Positions 12,565-24,679 of a stretch of 64,000 nt of DNA are shown one piece after another. A model generated the notes under the pieces. That model was not told where the DNA came from. It did no database searches and worked only from the letters and a program-made list of their open reading frames with translations. Within the stretch, counting starts at the first letter, position 1. Each line of letters opens with the position of its first letter. Both the position numbers and the translations under genes were made by a program. The DNA is from Liolophura sinensis. Taxonomy: Eukaryota; Mollusca; Polyplacophora; Chitonida; Chitonidae. The DNA is taken from the NCBI RefSeq assembly GCF_032854445.1, contig NC_088305.1, positions 29,350,628-29,414,627 on the forward strand. Direction: 5' to 3'.

Positions 12565-15091
12565 GCTTTTGTGTATTTCTAGCTGAAGAAAAAATTGACA
12601 TGGTTTCAAGAAATCTTGATGAATGAGATTTAATTCCAAGACTGGCATGTGTTAACATGATTCTGGCTACATGCAATCAAATCATTTACTATTTGATGTG
12701 TTAGATTGCCCAAGGCTTGGATCAAATTTGATTTTTTTGTGTGCTCAGTTATAGCAGTATGAATAAGAAGTTGCCTGCAAAAAAAAAGAGTGGCATATTG
12801 TACAGAATAGTTACATAAACAGTACTTGATTATATTAGCATTTATAGAACTATTAATTTCAATAGGTTAGAAATATAAAGATCATTCATACAAACAAAAG
12901 CTTCTTTGATTTTAACAGACTGACCTACACTGGAAGGTATGGGCCAATGCCTCAAAATATTTTTTGAATGTAGATTTCAGAAATTGTGAAACGTTGTATA
13001 CATGTATTTAAAATTTGCTTGTTCGAATGTAATTTGACCTGAAGAGGGATATGCAGTTGATGAACAGGGGAGATAATACAGGCATGAAATTTTGAACTTT
13101 GTCTTTTAAGAAACTGGTTCTAGCATAGGCAGGCTAAACCTTTTTGGGATATTTTTTTTGTGCCGAATTTCTTCCATCTGTAATTGGATATCCAACCACT
13201 CCAGTGTGTAAATATCTCTGCATCAAAGTTAACAGATTTGCATATTTAGAAAAGAGGTGTGCTGTACCTTTAAAAACCAGGACCGTTACAGATATGTACA
13301 GGAATTTGAATTAACAGAGGCACTATATACAGAAAAAGAACACAATGTTTTGAACCATAGGAAGGTTAATTGGCATGTAATAAGATTTCTCAATATTAAC
13401 CAATTGACAGTGAAATCCATTGCAGCAGTCCTTTACACGACTACTTGTACATGGAGCATAAGCGAAGTACACTACAGAGCTCTCTTGCTCAGCTTCACCA
13501 AGAGTTGGTGTTTGGGTCAAAAGTTATCTCCCTTGTATCCATGGGTTCATTGCACACTAGGAACATGCATGCTACTCCATGTTTTCCAATTACAGACAGG
13601 ACTTGCTGGATTGAACATTTTGCCATATGCGGTAATGTAGACCTCAAATGTAAAGTCTGAACAGTTGTAAAAACCAAACCGGTGCCTGATAAATTGCTCG
13701 TTACATGCACACACTCGACATCAAGTCGTCTGTAAGAAGATTTAGAGGTTGTCTCGAGTATTAATTTCACAATTCATGTGTAACTTTGCATTAAACAACA
13801 ATAACATAAAGGAATTAATCAAAATTTAGCCCACACAACATTAAATTCGAGCATTCAAAGTTAATTGTGTGAAAATTTGGTTGAAAGGCCATGATGGATA
13901 AACCATTCTCCCTGAAAGTCCTGCATTTCCCGTCGTAGTTTTACAGTGACATTCCGTGAGCAAACAAATAACCTGGCCTGCTCGTGTATTGCAAGAGAAC
14001 TGATCCATCCAGCTTGGACCCGAGTTGCCATTATGTCCCCACATAATGGCAATTTAGGAAAAGATAGCTGATTTGTGCGCCCCTGATTCAAATGTTACCT
14101 CCCCTGTATATTGTGCCTCTTGAATCATTCACTCCCCTTGTGAAATACATAAATACTTGTACATGTATAAAGGGGTGTCTGTTGGACTCTGAACATTAAA
14201 GATACGAAAGCTACAAGATAACCTTAATTACTGTAACTGATTTTAAAACGGCTGTTTCATGTTCTGTGTTTTGGAAATGTTACTATGCTTGAATGTTTTA
14301 TTATTTACTTTTTATTGCACGTGTAACTTTCAAAACTGTTTATTATGTTGATACTGTTACAATATCTTAAATGAAAATTAGTTGTCAACAAAATATAAAT
14401 GTAATCCCTTGGTGCCCACTGGCAGTGTCAGTTAGTATTACCTGCGTCTCCAATCCACAGATAGCCTTGAACCCTTTTATATTGCGCTGATGAGGAACTA
14501 GGATTTACAAAACACTGCACCAAAAAGTTGGGACAGTCTTGACAAAACTCTAACAAAATTCTCATGGGCACTGATTTGTTCTTAATGAGCAGGTACAGAG
14601 CACCCTGCAACTGTATATTGGGACTATGTGCTTGAACATTGCAGATACTCTTGACAACCCCATATCCAGTTTCAGTCTAATGGAGTTGCCGGTGTGCACC
14701 AGGACCATGTAGAAATGATATTACAGTTCACCAGAAAAGCGACCAGGCAGCTGACAGCACTGAATTGTTTTTTTGTCCATTGTCTGAAACATTGTTATTG
14801 TAAATGAATGATATACTTGTATACAATGGACAAAATGTTCAGATGAGAGTTGGCACCTGGAGTAGGCATGAAAATTCATGTGTAAGCGAGCAGTCCTTTT
14901 GATTCACCCATTTCAAATCCATTTTTAGGTATATACAGTTTTCATACTCTGGAAATTTCCTGTTTCAATTTTGGTTAAAATGTCTTTTAGACCTGAAGAT
15001 TTATGACAGTGTTTTATTCAGATGCTTCCTTGCCTGTTCGGAGTTCTGGTCAACTGATATACGTGTAAATGCTGCTGAACCATCTGTTATA
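12361..15091. other. Spacer, no gene seen
   Basis: AT-rich sequence with a long T homopolymer (about 12533-12559) and no frame that looks protein-coding. No dispersed element was recognised in it with confidence. Confidence 0.5.
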
Positions 15092-15255
15092 ATACATATA
15101 CTGTAGATCAAGGCCAGGTGTGGTGAAGAGTGGTGTAATCATTTATAATCTATACACTGTAGATCAAGGCCAGGTGTGGTGAAGAGTGGTGTAATCATTT
15201 ATAATCTATACACTGTAGATCAAGGCCAGGTGTGGTGAAGAGTGATGTAATGATC
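15092..15255. repeat. Three direct copies of a 56-bp unit
   Basis: CTGTAGATCAAGGCCAGGTG occurs at 15101, 15157 and 15213, exactly 56 bp apart. The first two copies are nearly identical and the third decays at its right end (AGTGATGTAATGATC). The region is non-coding. Confidence 0.9.
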
Positions 15256-15578
15256 AGATGGACCTTTGATAAGCCAATCTACAAGAGTCATAGACCTTTA
15301 AACAGATACTTACTTGTTTTTTTGGGTTTTTTTTTTAACTTGAAGGCATTAATGTTTAAATGACATCATTACAGATTTTTCTGTTCTTTTTGGCTTTTTA
15401 AATTCGTATGGATATAGGACATAGTGTTTTTGAGCCTTTCAGATTCACCACTAGGATTTGTTCATAAATTTTATGTTCTGTAAAAACTGACATTTTATCC
15501 ATTTTGAACAAAGCTATCCTGTAGCAACAAAACTTCACTGCTGACAGAAGCGTGTTTAAATGAAAAAATTACTTACTG

Positions 15579-15761
15579 CAATTCTTCAACCTTATGAAGT
15601 TTTCAAGCATATTTTGTGCAGACTGATAAATTTTACACTTTGTGCAAAGCCCCTATGTTGGCCAATCCAACCAATGTAATTTTGTCTCCAAATCAACTTA
15701 AAATTGTACATAAATTGCGCTGAAAATTGCGCTTTCATGTGCATAAAGGTTGAGGAATTAG
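15579..15761. mobile_element. MITE-like element, copy 3
   Basis: Left end CAATTCTTCAACCTTATG and right end ATAAAGGTTGAGGAATTAG are inverted repeats about 183 bp apart. Internally it shares TTTTGTCTCCAAATCAACTT with copy 1, and its termini match copy 2. Confidence 0.75.
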
Positions 15762-17994
15762 GGTAACAGGAATGTTGAAGTAAGTGGTAGGATAATCAGC
15801 ACATTGGCTTGATATAAGAACATTCAGACAAAGCTCGCATTCCAAATAATTTCAACATGCAAGTATTTACAACTAATTATTCCGGCTATTTTGTGCAATA
15901 TTTTTAGATCTGTTTATAATACAGTACCTCATATATACATATTTTGTCATGGTTATGTGTTTACATCTATGTGTTAATGAAAGAATCGTGTAGAGTCAAA
16001 AGTAACAGATGAAGACAAAAGAGGATTTAAAGAAAAACTCATTTATGGTGACCAAGACTTCAGAATACTGTTCCACAGTAGTGAAACCTTCAGAAATGTG
16101 AAGTGGACAGAAGATCAAAGTGGAAACAGTGTGTGCAGAGAATTGGAAATGTGAGCCAGTTTTCAGTTTTAGTGATAAAGTGTGCACATGTGCAGATCAC
16201 ACAGAACTTTCACCAGAAATTTTGCAAGATACAGGATGTTGTTAGGATTTCAGCCTTGGATCTTGGCCAACATGGAGCTATTGTTTACCATATGAAAGGC
16301 TCACTGTCGTGATTGAATCTTTCTCAGTTTTGAGCAGTTTTCGCTGACAGATCTGCATCTGAAGTCTGCAGTTGTGATTTTCGTCATATCCTGAAGTTCT
16401 CTTGTTGGAAAGTGTCTCAACTGTCTGTTCTAAACTGCAGAAGGATTCTATCAAATGATCATTGAGAAGAGTTCCAACAGCTGAATGGTGCTCAATGATT
16501 TTCCACAAAAAAAAAGAAAAAAGAAGCAATCCATGAAAGTCAAGAATTTTGGAAAGATATTCCCTGAACACTGGCACATGTTTTCTGCCAGGAGTGATGT
16601 TTTTGTGGAATAACTGTACAGCAGAAGTTTGACAGGAGTGAAAGGTGGAAGGAATTTGAACCTGTGGCTTCAACAACAGTGTTTTCTACAGATCTTGACG
16701 GCTGATTTACATAGACTGTTCTTGGACATTCAAGCTGCTGCATCAGCGATTTGCAGTTAAGTGACATTCATGTGTAGGAAGAGTGGCAAGTTCTGAATTG
16801 CCTCGCAAAGGTGGGTTTTTGTCTAGATTTGGCGTCATCATACATGTAGGTTTAAACCTATTACTAACCATATTTTATTCTCTCTATCATTTTTTAAGCA
16901 TATTTTTTATTTTTCTTTATTTCTTTGTCAACACACAACACATCTGTTTTAGGATATATATAAGGAAAAGATAGAAGATAAAACTGCCCAAAGCAGAATG
17001 AAACAAAAGAATATCACTGATACAGCTTCATCTCTAAAACCTCTTCTGTTTTTCTCGGCTTTTTCGTGATGTTGCATTGCCGTATTGGCTGCCATTTTCA
17101 CGTCAGCTATTTGAGAACCACCAAGTAACATATAAATGATCAAAAGAGGAAGCATGTTGGTTATTTCACAGCGAAATTTGACTTCTGATGGGATCGAAAT
17201 ATAGTTAAAAAACCATCAAAGGAAATGGATGACTTTGTGTCATCAATACTACCCATCGGATTCATTTGCTGGCTTTATGAGCAACATAGAGCAGGTTAAA
17301 ACAGAGATGTGAGGGCGAAGAAAATGGGATTTTACAACGTAATTGGATCCTGTCTGGTTTTGGTCGGCAAGAACTTAAAAGATGGACATTGATATGCTTA
17401 TTAAAATAATTCTTTCTGAGCCCATCACAGAACCCATACATTAAAACTGGAAATCCTTTTTTTGCATGTTGAATTCTTCTTAAAATCAGAAGTTTTGAAG
17501 TTCTTTGGTGTTTTTGTCATTGTAACGGAAAAAAAAAAAAAAAGAGGGATTTCCAGTAATTTTAATAGACCTAAACAAAAGGAACCCAGGAATCCAGCTT
17601 TTCACAATGCCATGATGATGGAGTCTGGAGTAGGATGGAAGTTTGACCCCTGCAACCAGGGGGTCCGAGGGACGAAGGTAGGTTGCAAGTAGGGACCAAG
17701 ATCAAACAAAATGCAGAGACTGTGCAGTAATGAAGGAAAACGATGCCTCTTACATATTAGTTTAATAAGGTGTCCCCTCAAATCCCTGTACAGATCAGTT
17801 AAAAGAAAATGTTCAAAGCTTTAAGAATTTCTGTGGTTCTTGGTGCTGACATGAATTTGGATTTATTATGTATCTTGGGTCCCTATTTGCAAGTGAATAG
17901 AATATGATGATGTTGACGTCCATGTGCTATTTTAAGGAGACTCCATATATTACATATTCCATGTATTGTAAAAACTTGCAGTTCACAAACTTGT
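15762..17994. other. Spacer between MITE and repeat island, no gene seen
   Basis: AT-rich sequence with an A homopolymer near 17528-17542 and no supported ORF, RNA gene or repeat array. It ends where the 32-bp array begins. Confidence 0.5.
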
Positions 17995-18625
17995 TAGACA
18001 AGGCACAATACACCACCAATCCACATTAGGCAAGGTACAATACGCCGTCAATCCACATTAGCCAGGGCTCAATACACCGCCAATCCACATAAGACAAGGT
18101 ACAATACACCACCAATCTGCATTAGACCAGGTACAATACACCGCCAATCCACATTAAGCAAGGTACAATATGCCCTCGATCCACATTAGCCAAGGCACAA
18201 CACACTTCAGTCCGCATTAGGTAAGGCACAGTACACCGCCAGCCCACATTAGGCAAGGCACAATACACTGCCAACCCACATTAGGCAAGATGAACCGCCC
18301 CCATTCACATTAGCCAAGGCACAATACACTGCCAATCCACATTAGCCAAGACTGCCCCCCCCCCCCCCCCCCCCACATTAGCCAAGGTACAATACACTAC
18401 CAATCCACGTTAGCCAAGGCAGAATCCACTGCTAATGCACATTATCCAAGGCACAATACACCACTGATGCACATCAACTTAGATGTAATACACCTACACC
18501 TAAGCAACGGTGCAATTCAACATGAATTGGTTAAGGTGCAATACACCACTAACCACACAGCTTGTGTATAATACCATCAGCATAATACACCTCCAGTACA
18601 CATCAGCCTAGCTGCAGTAGACAGC
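17995..18625. repeat. Tandem array a, about 32-bp units, diverged
   Basis: Degenerate tandem copies built around AAGGTACAATACACC, GCCAATCCACATTAG and C, with a period of about 32 bp. A run of about 20 C interrupts it at 18355-18374. The copies vary in sequence and length, suggesting an older array. The same unit reappears at 19500-19800. Confidence 0.85.
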
Positions 18626-18639
18626 ATACAGGCTTGGTA

Positions 18640-18902
18640 CACCAACACATTAGCACAGGTGACTAGTTGCAGCTACACTTGGCGCCCAGCATGGAGAGGT
18701 TAGAGCAAGGAAACTGGATTGTTTGGTTTGGTGCCCCTGTGTTACTGGATGGTGTGTCATGTCTGGTGTCTTCGGCATCATTCTTAGTGGCAACGTGACC
18801 TTTCTCTGCCTCAAGTTGACAGCGTATATATACACGCACCTAATGACTCTTTGCCACATGACTGAAAAATTGCTAAATACGACGTTAAAACCCACTCATT
18901 CG
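18640..18902 (+). mobile_element. SINE family B copy between arrays
   Basis: It contains GAGGTTAGAGCAAGGAAACTGG, a GTCATGTCTGGTGTCTTCGG block and the tail CACATGACTGAAAAATTGCT, then ACGTTAAAACCC. The middle block is the reverse complement of sequence at 40780-40880 and 59190-59300. The tail matches 6955-7000. It separates array a from array b. Confidence 0.65.
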
Positions 18903-18929
18903 TACAGGTTAACATACATGCTATACACC

Positions 18930-19499
18930 AACTCAGTCCTGGTGCAATGCACCACCAATTCAAGTGAGCTGAAGGTGCAATGCACCGCAGCGGCATACGT
19001 GTCTGAGGCACGAGAAATACATCAGTGTAGGTGCATTACACCACGAGCATAGGTGCAGTGCTTTTGCCAACATGCAGATGCGAGGCCTGAAAAACACTTA
19101 AGCATAAGTGCCATGCACCATGTGAGGCATCAGAAACAAGTCATTGTAAGTGGATTACTCGTAAGCATATTTGCAATGCACCATGTGAGGCACCAGAAAC
19201 AAGTCAATGAAAGGTGCAATGCACCACATTAGCATACATGCGAGACACCAGAAACTCTGTAGGTGCATTACACCACATGAGCATAGGTGTAATGCTTTAG
19301 CCAACATGCATGAAGAGGGAAGACACAAAAAACACTTCAGCATAAGTGCAATGCACGATGTGCGGCACCAAAAACCGGTCATTGTAAGCGCATTACTCGT
19401 AAGTATAGATGCAATGCATCAGCCAAGGTGCAATGCACCACATCAGCATAAATGTAGGTGTGAGGCACCATAAACACTTTAGCATAGGTATCATCAATA
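18930..19499. repeat. Tandem array b, irregular units around a near-palindromic 13-mer
   Basis: Repeated blocks carry GGTGCAATGCACC, which is palindromic except at its centre, with GAGGCACCAGAAACA and TAAGCATA between them. Unit lengths are irregular, and a longer block (array of about 230-240 bp) appears twice in diverged form around 19030-19140 and 19260-19380. Confidence 0.75.
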
Positions 19500-19800
19500 C
19501 ACAGGCCAAGGTGCAATACACCACTCTCCTTTAGCCTAAAGTACAATATGCTACCCTCGTTGGCCAAGGTGCACTACACCACCCATCCTCGTAAGCCAAG
19601 GTGCACTACACCACCCATCCTCATTGGCCAAGGCGCACTACACCACCCATCATTAGCCAGAGTGCAATACACCACCATCCTCATTTGCCAAGGTGCACTA
19701 CACCACCCTTCCTCATTAGCCAAGATGCACTACACCATCCATCCTCATAAACCCAGAGGCAGTGTTCCACCAGTTCACATTAGTCTAGGCAAAATACACC
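19500..19800. repeat. Second block of the 32-bp repeat (array a type)
   Basis: About nine copies of a unit near 32 bp containing GCCAAGGTGCACTACACCAC and CCATCCTCATT. It is a closer-knit version of array a, from which it is separated by the SINE and array b. Confidence 0.8.
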
Positions 19801-19854
19801 ACCAGATGATATTAACAATGCTTCAAACACGGGTCCAGTCCTGATACACTGATA

Positions 19855-22600
19855 CACCACACACATTGTGCATTTGCACTGCCTACATACAACGCCCACA
19901 AAATACATTGGTGCTCCCTAGACACCACCCACAAAATACAGTACTGCCTCGATAAACCACCCATAAAATACAGGAGTGCTGCCGACATCAAACACAGTAC
20001 ACATTAGTGCTGCCCAGATGCACTACCAACAAAATACATCAGAGTATACCACCCACAAATTACTTTAGTATTGCCTAGATATACCACACACGAATGCAAT
20101 ACCACTGCCTAGATACACAGTATACATCTTCTTACATAGATAAACCACCCACCGTACTATGAATACATATTAGTACTGCCTAGATACATAACCTACAAAA
20201 TATATAGTACTGCCTACATCACCCACAAAATACATTAGTGCTGCCTAGACACACCAGCTACAAAATCAGTTACTGCTGTGCAAATACGTCTCCACAAAAT
20301 ATGTCATACTCCCCAGATACTTCACCCGCAAAATACATCGTACTGCCCGGATACTTCACCCACAAAATACATCCTACTGTCCCGGTATATCACCCACAAA
20401 GTACATTGTACTGCCCGGATACATACCCATAAAATACATTGTATTGCCCGGATACATACCCATAAAATACATTGTATTGCCCGGATACATACCCATAAAA
20501 TACATTGTATTGCCCAGATACATACCCATAAAATACATAGTACTGCCTAGACCCATCACCCACAAAATACTTAGTACTAGATACATCACCCAGAAAATAC
20601 ATCAGTGCTGTTCAGAATGAATCGCCCACGAATTGCTTTAGTATTGCACAGATGTACCACTCACAAAATACATTACCACTGCCTAAATGTACAGTACACA
20701 TATGCTACATAGATAAACCTCCCACAATACAATGAATATACATTGCCCAGATACACCACCCACCAAATACTTAAGTTCCATCTTAGATATGCAATACACA
20801 GTGATGACTTAAAATATCAGTGGCATTCATTAGATACTGCCTCGATACATCACCCACAAAATACATAGTGCTGCCTACATTGCCCACAAAATACATTATT
20901 GCTGCCTACATTACCTACAAGATACATCATTGCTGCCTAGATACATCACCCAGAAAATACATCAGTGCTGTCTAGATACACCACCCACCAAATACATTAG
21001 TTCCATCTAGATATACCACCCACTAAATACATTAGTGTTGCCTACATCACCCACAAAATACATAACTGCTGCCTAGGTATATCACCCATAAAATACATTG
21101 CTACCTACATCACCCATAAAATACATTGCTACCTACATCACCCATAAAATACACTAGTGCTGTTGAGAATGCACAACTCGCAGATTACATGGTGCTACCT
21201 AGATAAACCACCCGCAAAGTGCAGTGCTACCTGGATAAACCACCCGCAAAGTACAGTGCTACCTAGATAAACCACCCGCAAAGTGCAGTGCTACCTGGAT
21301 AAACCACCCGCAAAGTGCAGTGCTGCTTCGATACACGACCCACAGAATACTGTGCTGCATTGATACACCATCCACAAAATACATAGTGCTGCATTGATAC
21401 ACCACCAACAAAATACATAGGGGGCCTCCGTGGCTCAGTCGGTTAAAGCGCTAGCGCAGTGTAATTACCCAGGAGTCTCTCACCAATGCGGTCGCTGTGA
21501 GTTCAAGTCCAGCTCATGCTGGCGGCCGTACGTGAGAAGGTCGGGCAGCAACCTGCGGATGGTTGTGGGTTTCCCCTGGGCTGTGCCCGGTTTCCACCCA
21601 CCATAATGCTGGCCGCCGTCATGTAAGTGAAATATTTTTGAGTACGTCGTAAAACACCAATCAAAAAAAAAAAAAAAAAATACATAGTGCTACCTGGATA
21701 CATTACTCGTGAAATACAGTGCTGCCTATAAACACCTCCCACAAAATGCATAGTGCTGCATGGATACACCAAGCACAAAACAGAGTGAATAGATACACTA
21801 CCCATAAAATACAGTGCTGCCTAGATACACCACCTTCAAAATGCAATAGTTCTTCCTAGATGCACCACCCACAAAACAGTTCTGCCTGGATAGGCCAACA
21901 ACATAATACATTTGGTTGAATAAGTACACCACACAAAATATACTAGTGCTTCATAAATACACCACCCGCAAAATAGTCCTGCCTGGATACAACCACAAAA
22001 TATATTAGGAGTGAATAGATGCACCACCCACAAATACAGATACACAGCACTAGTGCTTCCTAAATACACCGCCACCAAGATACGTTGCTGCCTAGTTACA
22101 CCAGCCACAAATACAGTACTGTCTAGATACACCACTGTTTAGATACACCACCTGCATAATGCATAGTGCTGCCTAAATGCATTACCCACAAAATACAGTG
22201 CTGTCTGGATACACCACCTGCAAAAATACATTATGCTACCTAGGTTTATCACCCACAAAATACATCAGTGTTGCCTGGATACACCACCCACAAAATGCAT
22301 TAGCACTACCAAGACACACACACCCTCAATACAATACTGCTTCTTAGATACTCCACTCACAAAGTACACTAGTGCTTCCAAGATACACCACCCGCAAAGT
22401 ATATAGTGCTGTTTGGAATATGCCACCCAAAAAGTACACTAGTGTTGCCAAGAATACACAACCCCAAAAGTAATGAATAAGGTCAAAATACTACACCCAA
22501 AATACACATTAGTGCTGACAAGTTACATCACCCACAAAATACATTAGCACCATCTTAGATGTGCAATCTACACACATTCCCAATGATGACTTAAAATATC
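19855..22600. repeat. Tandem array c, 33-35-bp units
   Basis: Diverged tandem units containing ACCACCCACAAAATACAT and TAGTGCTGCCTAGATAC. A young sub-array at about 20405-20540 repeats CCGGATACATACCCATAAAA every 33 bp with near identity, and another at about 21190-21320 repeats AAACCACCCGCAAAGTGCAG. The array is split by a full-length SINE at 21421-21680. Confidence 0.9.
21421..21680 (+). mobile_element. Full-length tRNA-derived SINE, family A, inserted in array c
   Basis: The head GGCCTCCGTGGCTCAGTCGG has an A-box-like TGGCTCAGTCGG, and GAGTTCAAGTCC is B-box-like. The body contains CAGCAACCTGCGGATGG and CACCCACCATAATGCTGG, then GTGAAATATTTTTGAGTACG, and it ends in AAAACACCAATCAAA plus poly(A). 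The array word AAATACATAG occurs on both sides, which looks like a target-site duplication, though the array itself repeats that word. It is the best reference copy for the other family A entries. Confidence 0.9.
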
Positions 22601-22619
22601 ACAATAGAATGCGTTACCT

Positions 22620-24460
22620 GGCTCACATAACCATCAATACACATCAATACATTAGCCCTTTGTACAAACATCACCAGTACACATTAGCCCTTTGTACAAA
22701 CATCACCAGTACACATTAGCCCTTTGTACAAACATCACCAATACACATTGGCCCCTTGCACAGACATCAGCATTACACATTAGCCCTTTGTACAGACATC
22801 ACCAATACACATTAGCCCTTTGTACAGACATCACCAATACACATTAGCCCTTTGTACAAACATCACCAGTACACATTAGCCCTTTGTACAAACATCACCA
22901 ATACACATTGGCCCCTTGCACAAACATCACCAATACACAGTCTTTTGTACAAGCATCACCAATGGCCATTAGCCCATTGTACAAACATATCAGTGCCCAT
23001 TAGCCCTTTGTACAAACATCACCAATACAAGTTAGCCCTTTGTACAAACATCACAAATACACATTGGCCCTTTGCTCCAACATCACCAATATACGCTAGC
23101 CCTTGATACAAATACTACCAATAGATATTAGCCCTTTGTACAAATGCCACTAATGCACATTAGCCTTTGTGCAAACATCATTATTACATATTTGCATTTT
23201 GTACAAACATCATCAATACACATTAGCCTTTTGTACAAACATCACCAATACACATTGGCCCTTTGCACAAACATCAGCATTACACATTAGCCCTTTGTAC
23301 AGACATCACCAATACACATTAGCCCTTTGTACAGACATCACCAATACACATTGGCCCTTTATACAAACATCACCATTACACATTGGCCCTTTGTACAGAC
23401 ATCACCAATACACATTAGCCCTTTGCACAAGCATCACAATACACATTAGCCCTTTGCACAGGCATCACCAATAGATATTGGCCTTTTGCATAAACATCAC
23501 CAATACAAGTTAGCCCTTTGTACAAACATCACAAATACACATTGGCCCTTTGCTCCAACATCACCAATATACGCTGGCCCTTGATACAAATACTACCAAT
23601 AGATATTAGCCCTTTGTACAAATGCCACTAATGCACATTAGCCTTTGTGCAAACATCATCATTACACATTTGCATTTTGTACAAACATCATCAATACACA
23701 TTAGCCTTTTGTACAAACATCACCAATACACATTGGCCCTTTGCACAAACATCAGCATTACACATTAGCCCTTTGTACAGACATCACCAATACACGTTAG
23801 CCCTTTGTACAGACATCATTACACATTGGCCCTTTGCACAAGCATCACAATACACATTGGCCCTTTGTACAGACATCACCAATACACATTGGCCCTTTGC
23901 ACAAACATCACCAATACACATTGGCCCTTTGCACAGACATCACCAATACACATTAGCCCTTTGCACAAGCATCACAATACACATTGGCCCTTTGCACAAG
24001 CATCACCAATAGATATTGGCCTTTTGCATAAACATCACCAATACAAGTTGGCCCTTTGCACAAATATCACCAATATATGCTAACCCTGGACACAAATACC
24101 ACCAATAGATAATAGCCCTTTGTACAAACTCCACCAATACACATTAGCCCTTGATGCAAACATCAATACACATTAGCCCTTGATGCAAACATCATCCATA
24201 CACATTAGCCTTTTGTACAAACACAACTAATACGCATTATCCTATCATACAAACACCAACAATACTTATTAGCCCATTGTACAAACATCACCAATACTCA
24301 TTAGCCTTTTGTACAAATATCAATACACATTAGCCCTTGATACAAACCGCTTCATTGTGCATTACCGGTACCCTTTTGTACAAACACTACCAGTACCCAC
24401 TAGCCCTTTGTACAACACCACCAGTACACATTAGCCTTTTATATTAGTCCTTTTATACAA
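22620..24460. repeat. Tandem array d, 32-bp units with a 478-bp higher-order duplication
   Basis: The unit carries CACATTAGCCCTTTGTACAA followed by ACATCACCAATA, period 32 bp. Variants alternate TTAGCCC/TTGGCCC and TACAAAC/CACAAGC/TACAGAC. A block starting near 23000 recurs 478 bp later: for example the word CCTTGATACAAATACTACCA is at 23101 and again at 23579. Copies become more diverged towards 24450. Confidence 0.92.
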
Positions 24461-24679
24461 GCATCACACATCAATGGGCTCATAACATCGGTCGAAAACA
24501 CAACCAGTTATTTCTCATTTGTCACAGCCATCAGTAATGCACACTCTACATCAGTCAAAAAAAAAAAAAACAGTACACATGGCATCAATCAGAAACATCA
24601 CTAATACACAAAGGACATCATGAAGAATGACCATTGAGTTAGAAACACCGATACACATCATCCTGTGTATCCCCATACA

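Noticed and set aside
21421-21520. Functional tRNA gene
   Set aside because: A- and B-box-like words are present, but the segment does not fold into a clear cloverleaf and continues into a SINE body with an A-rich tail, so it is a tRNA-derived SINE head.
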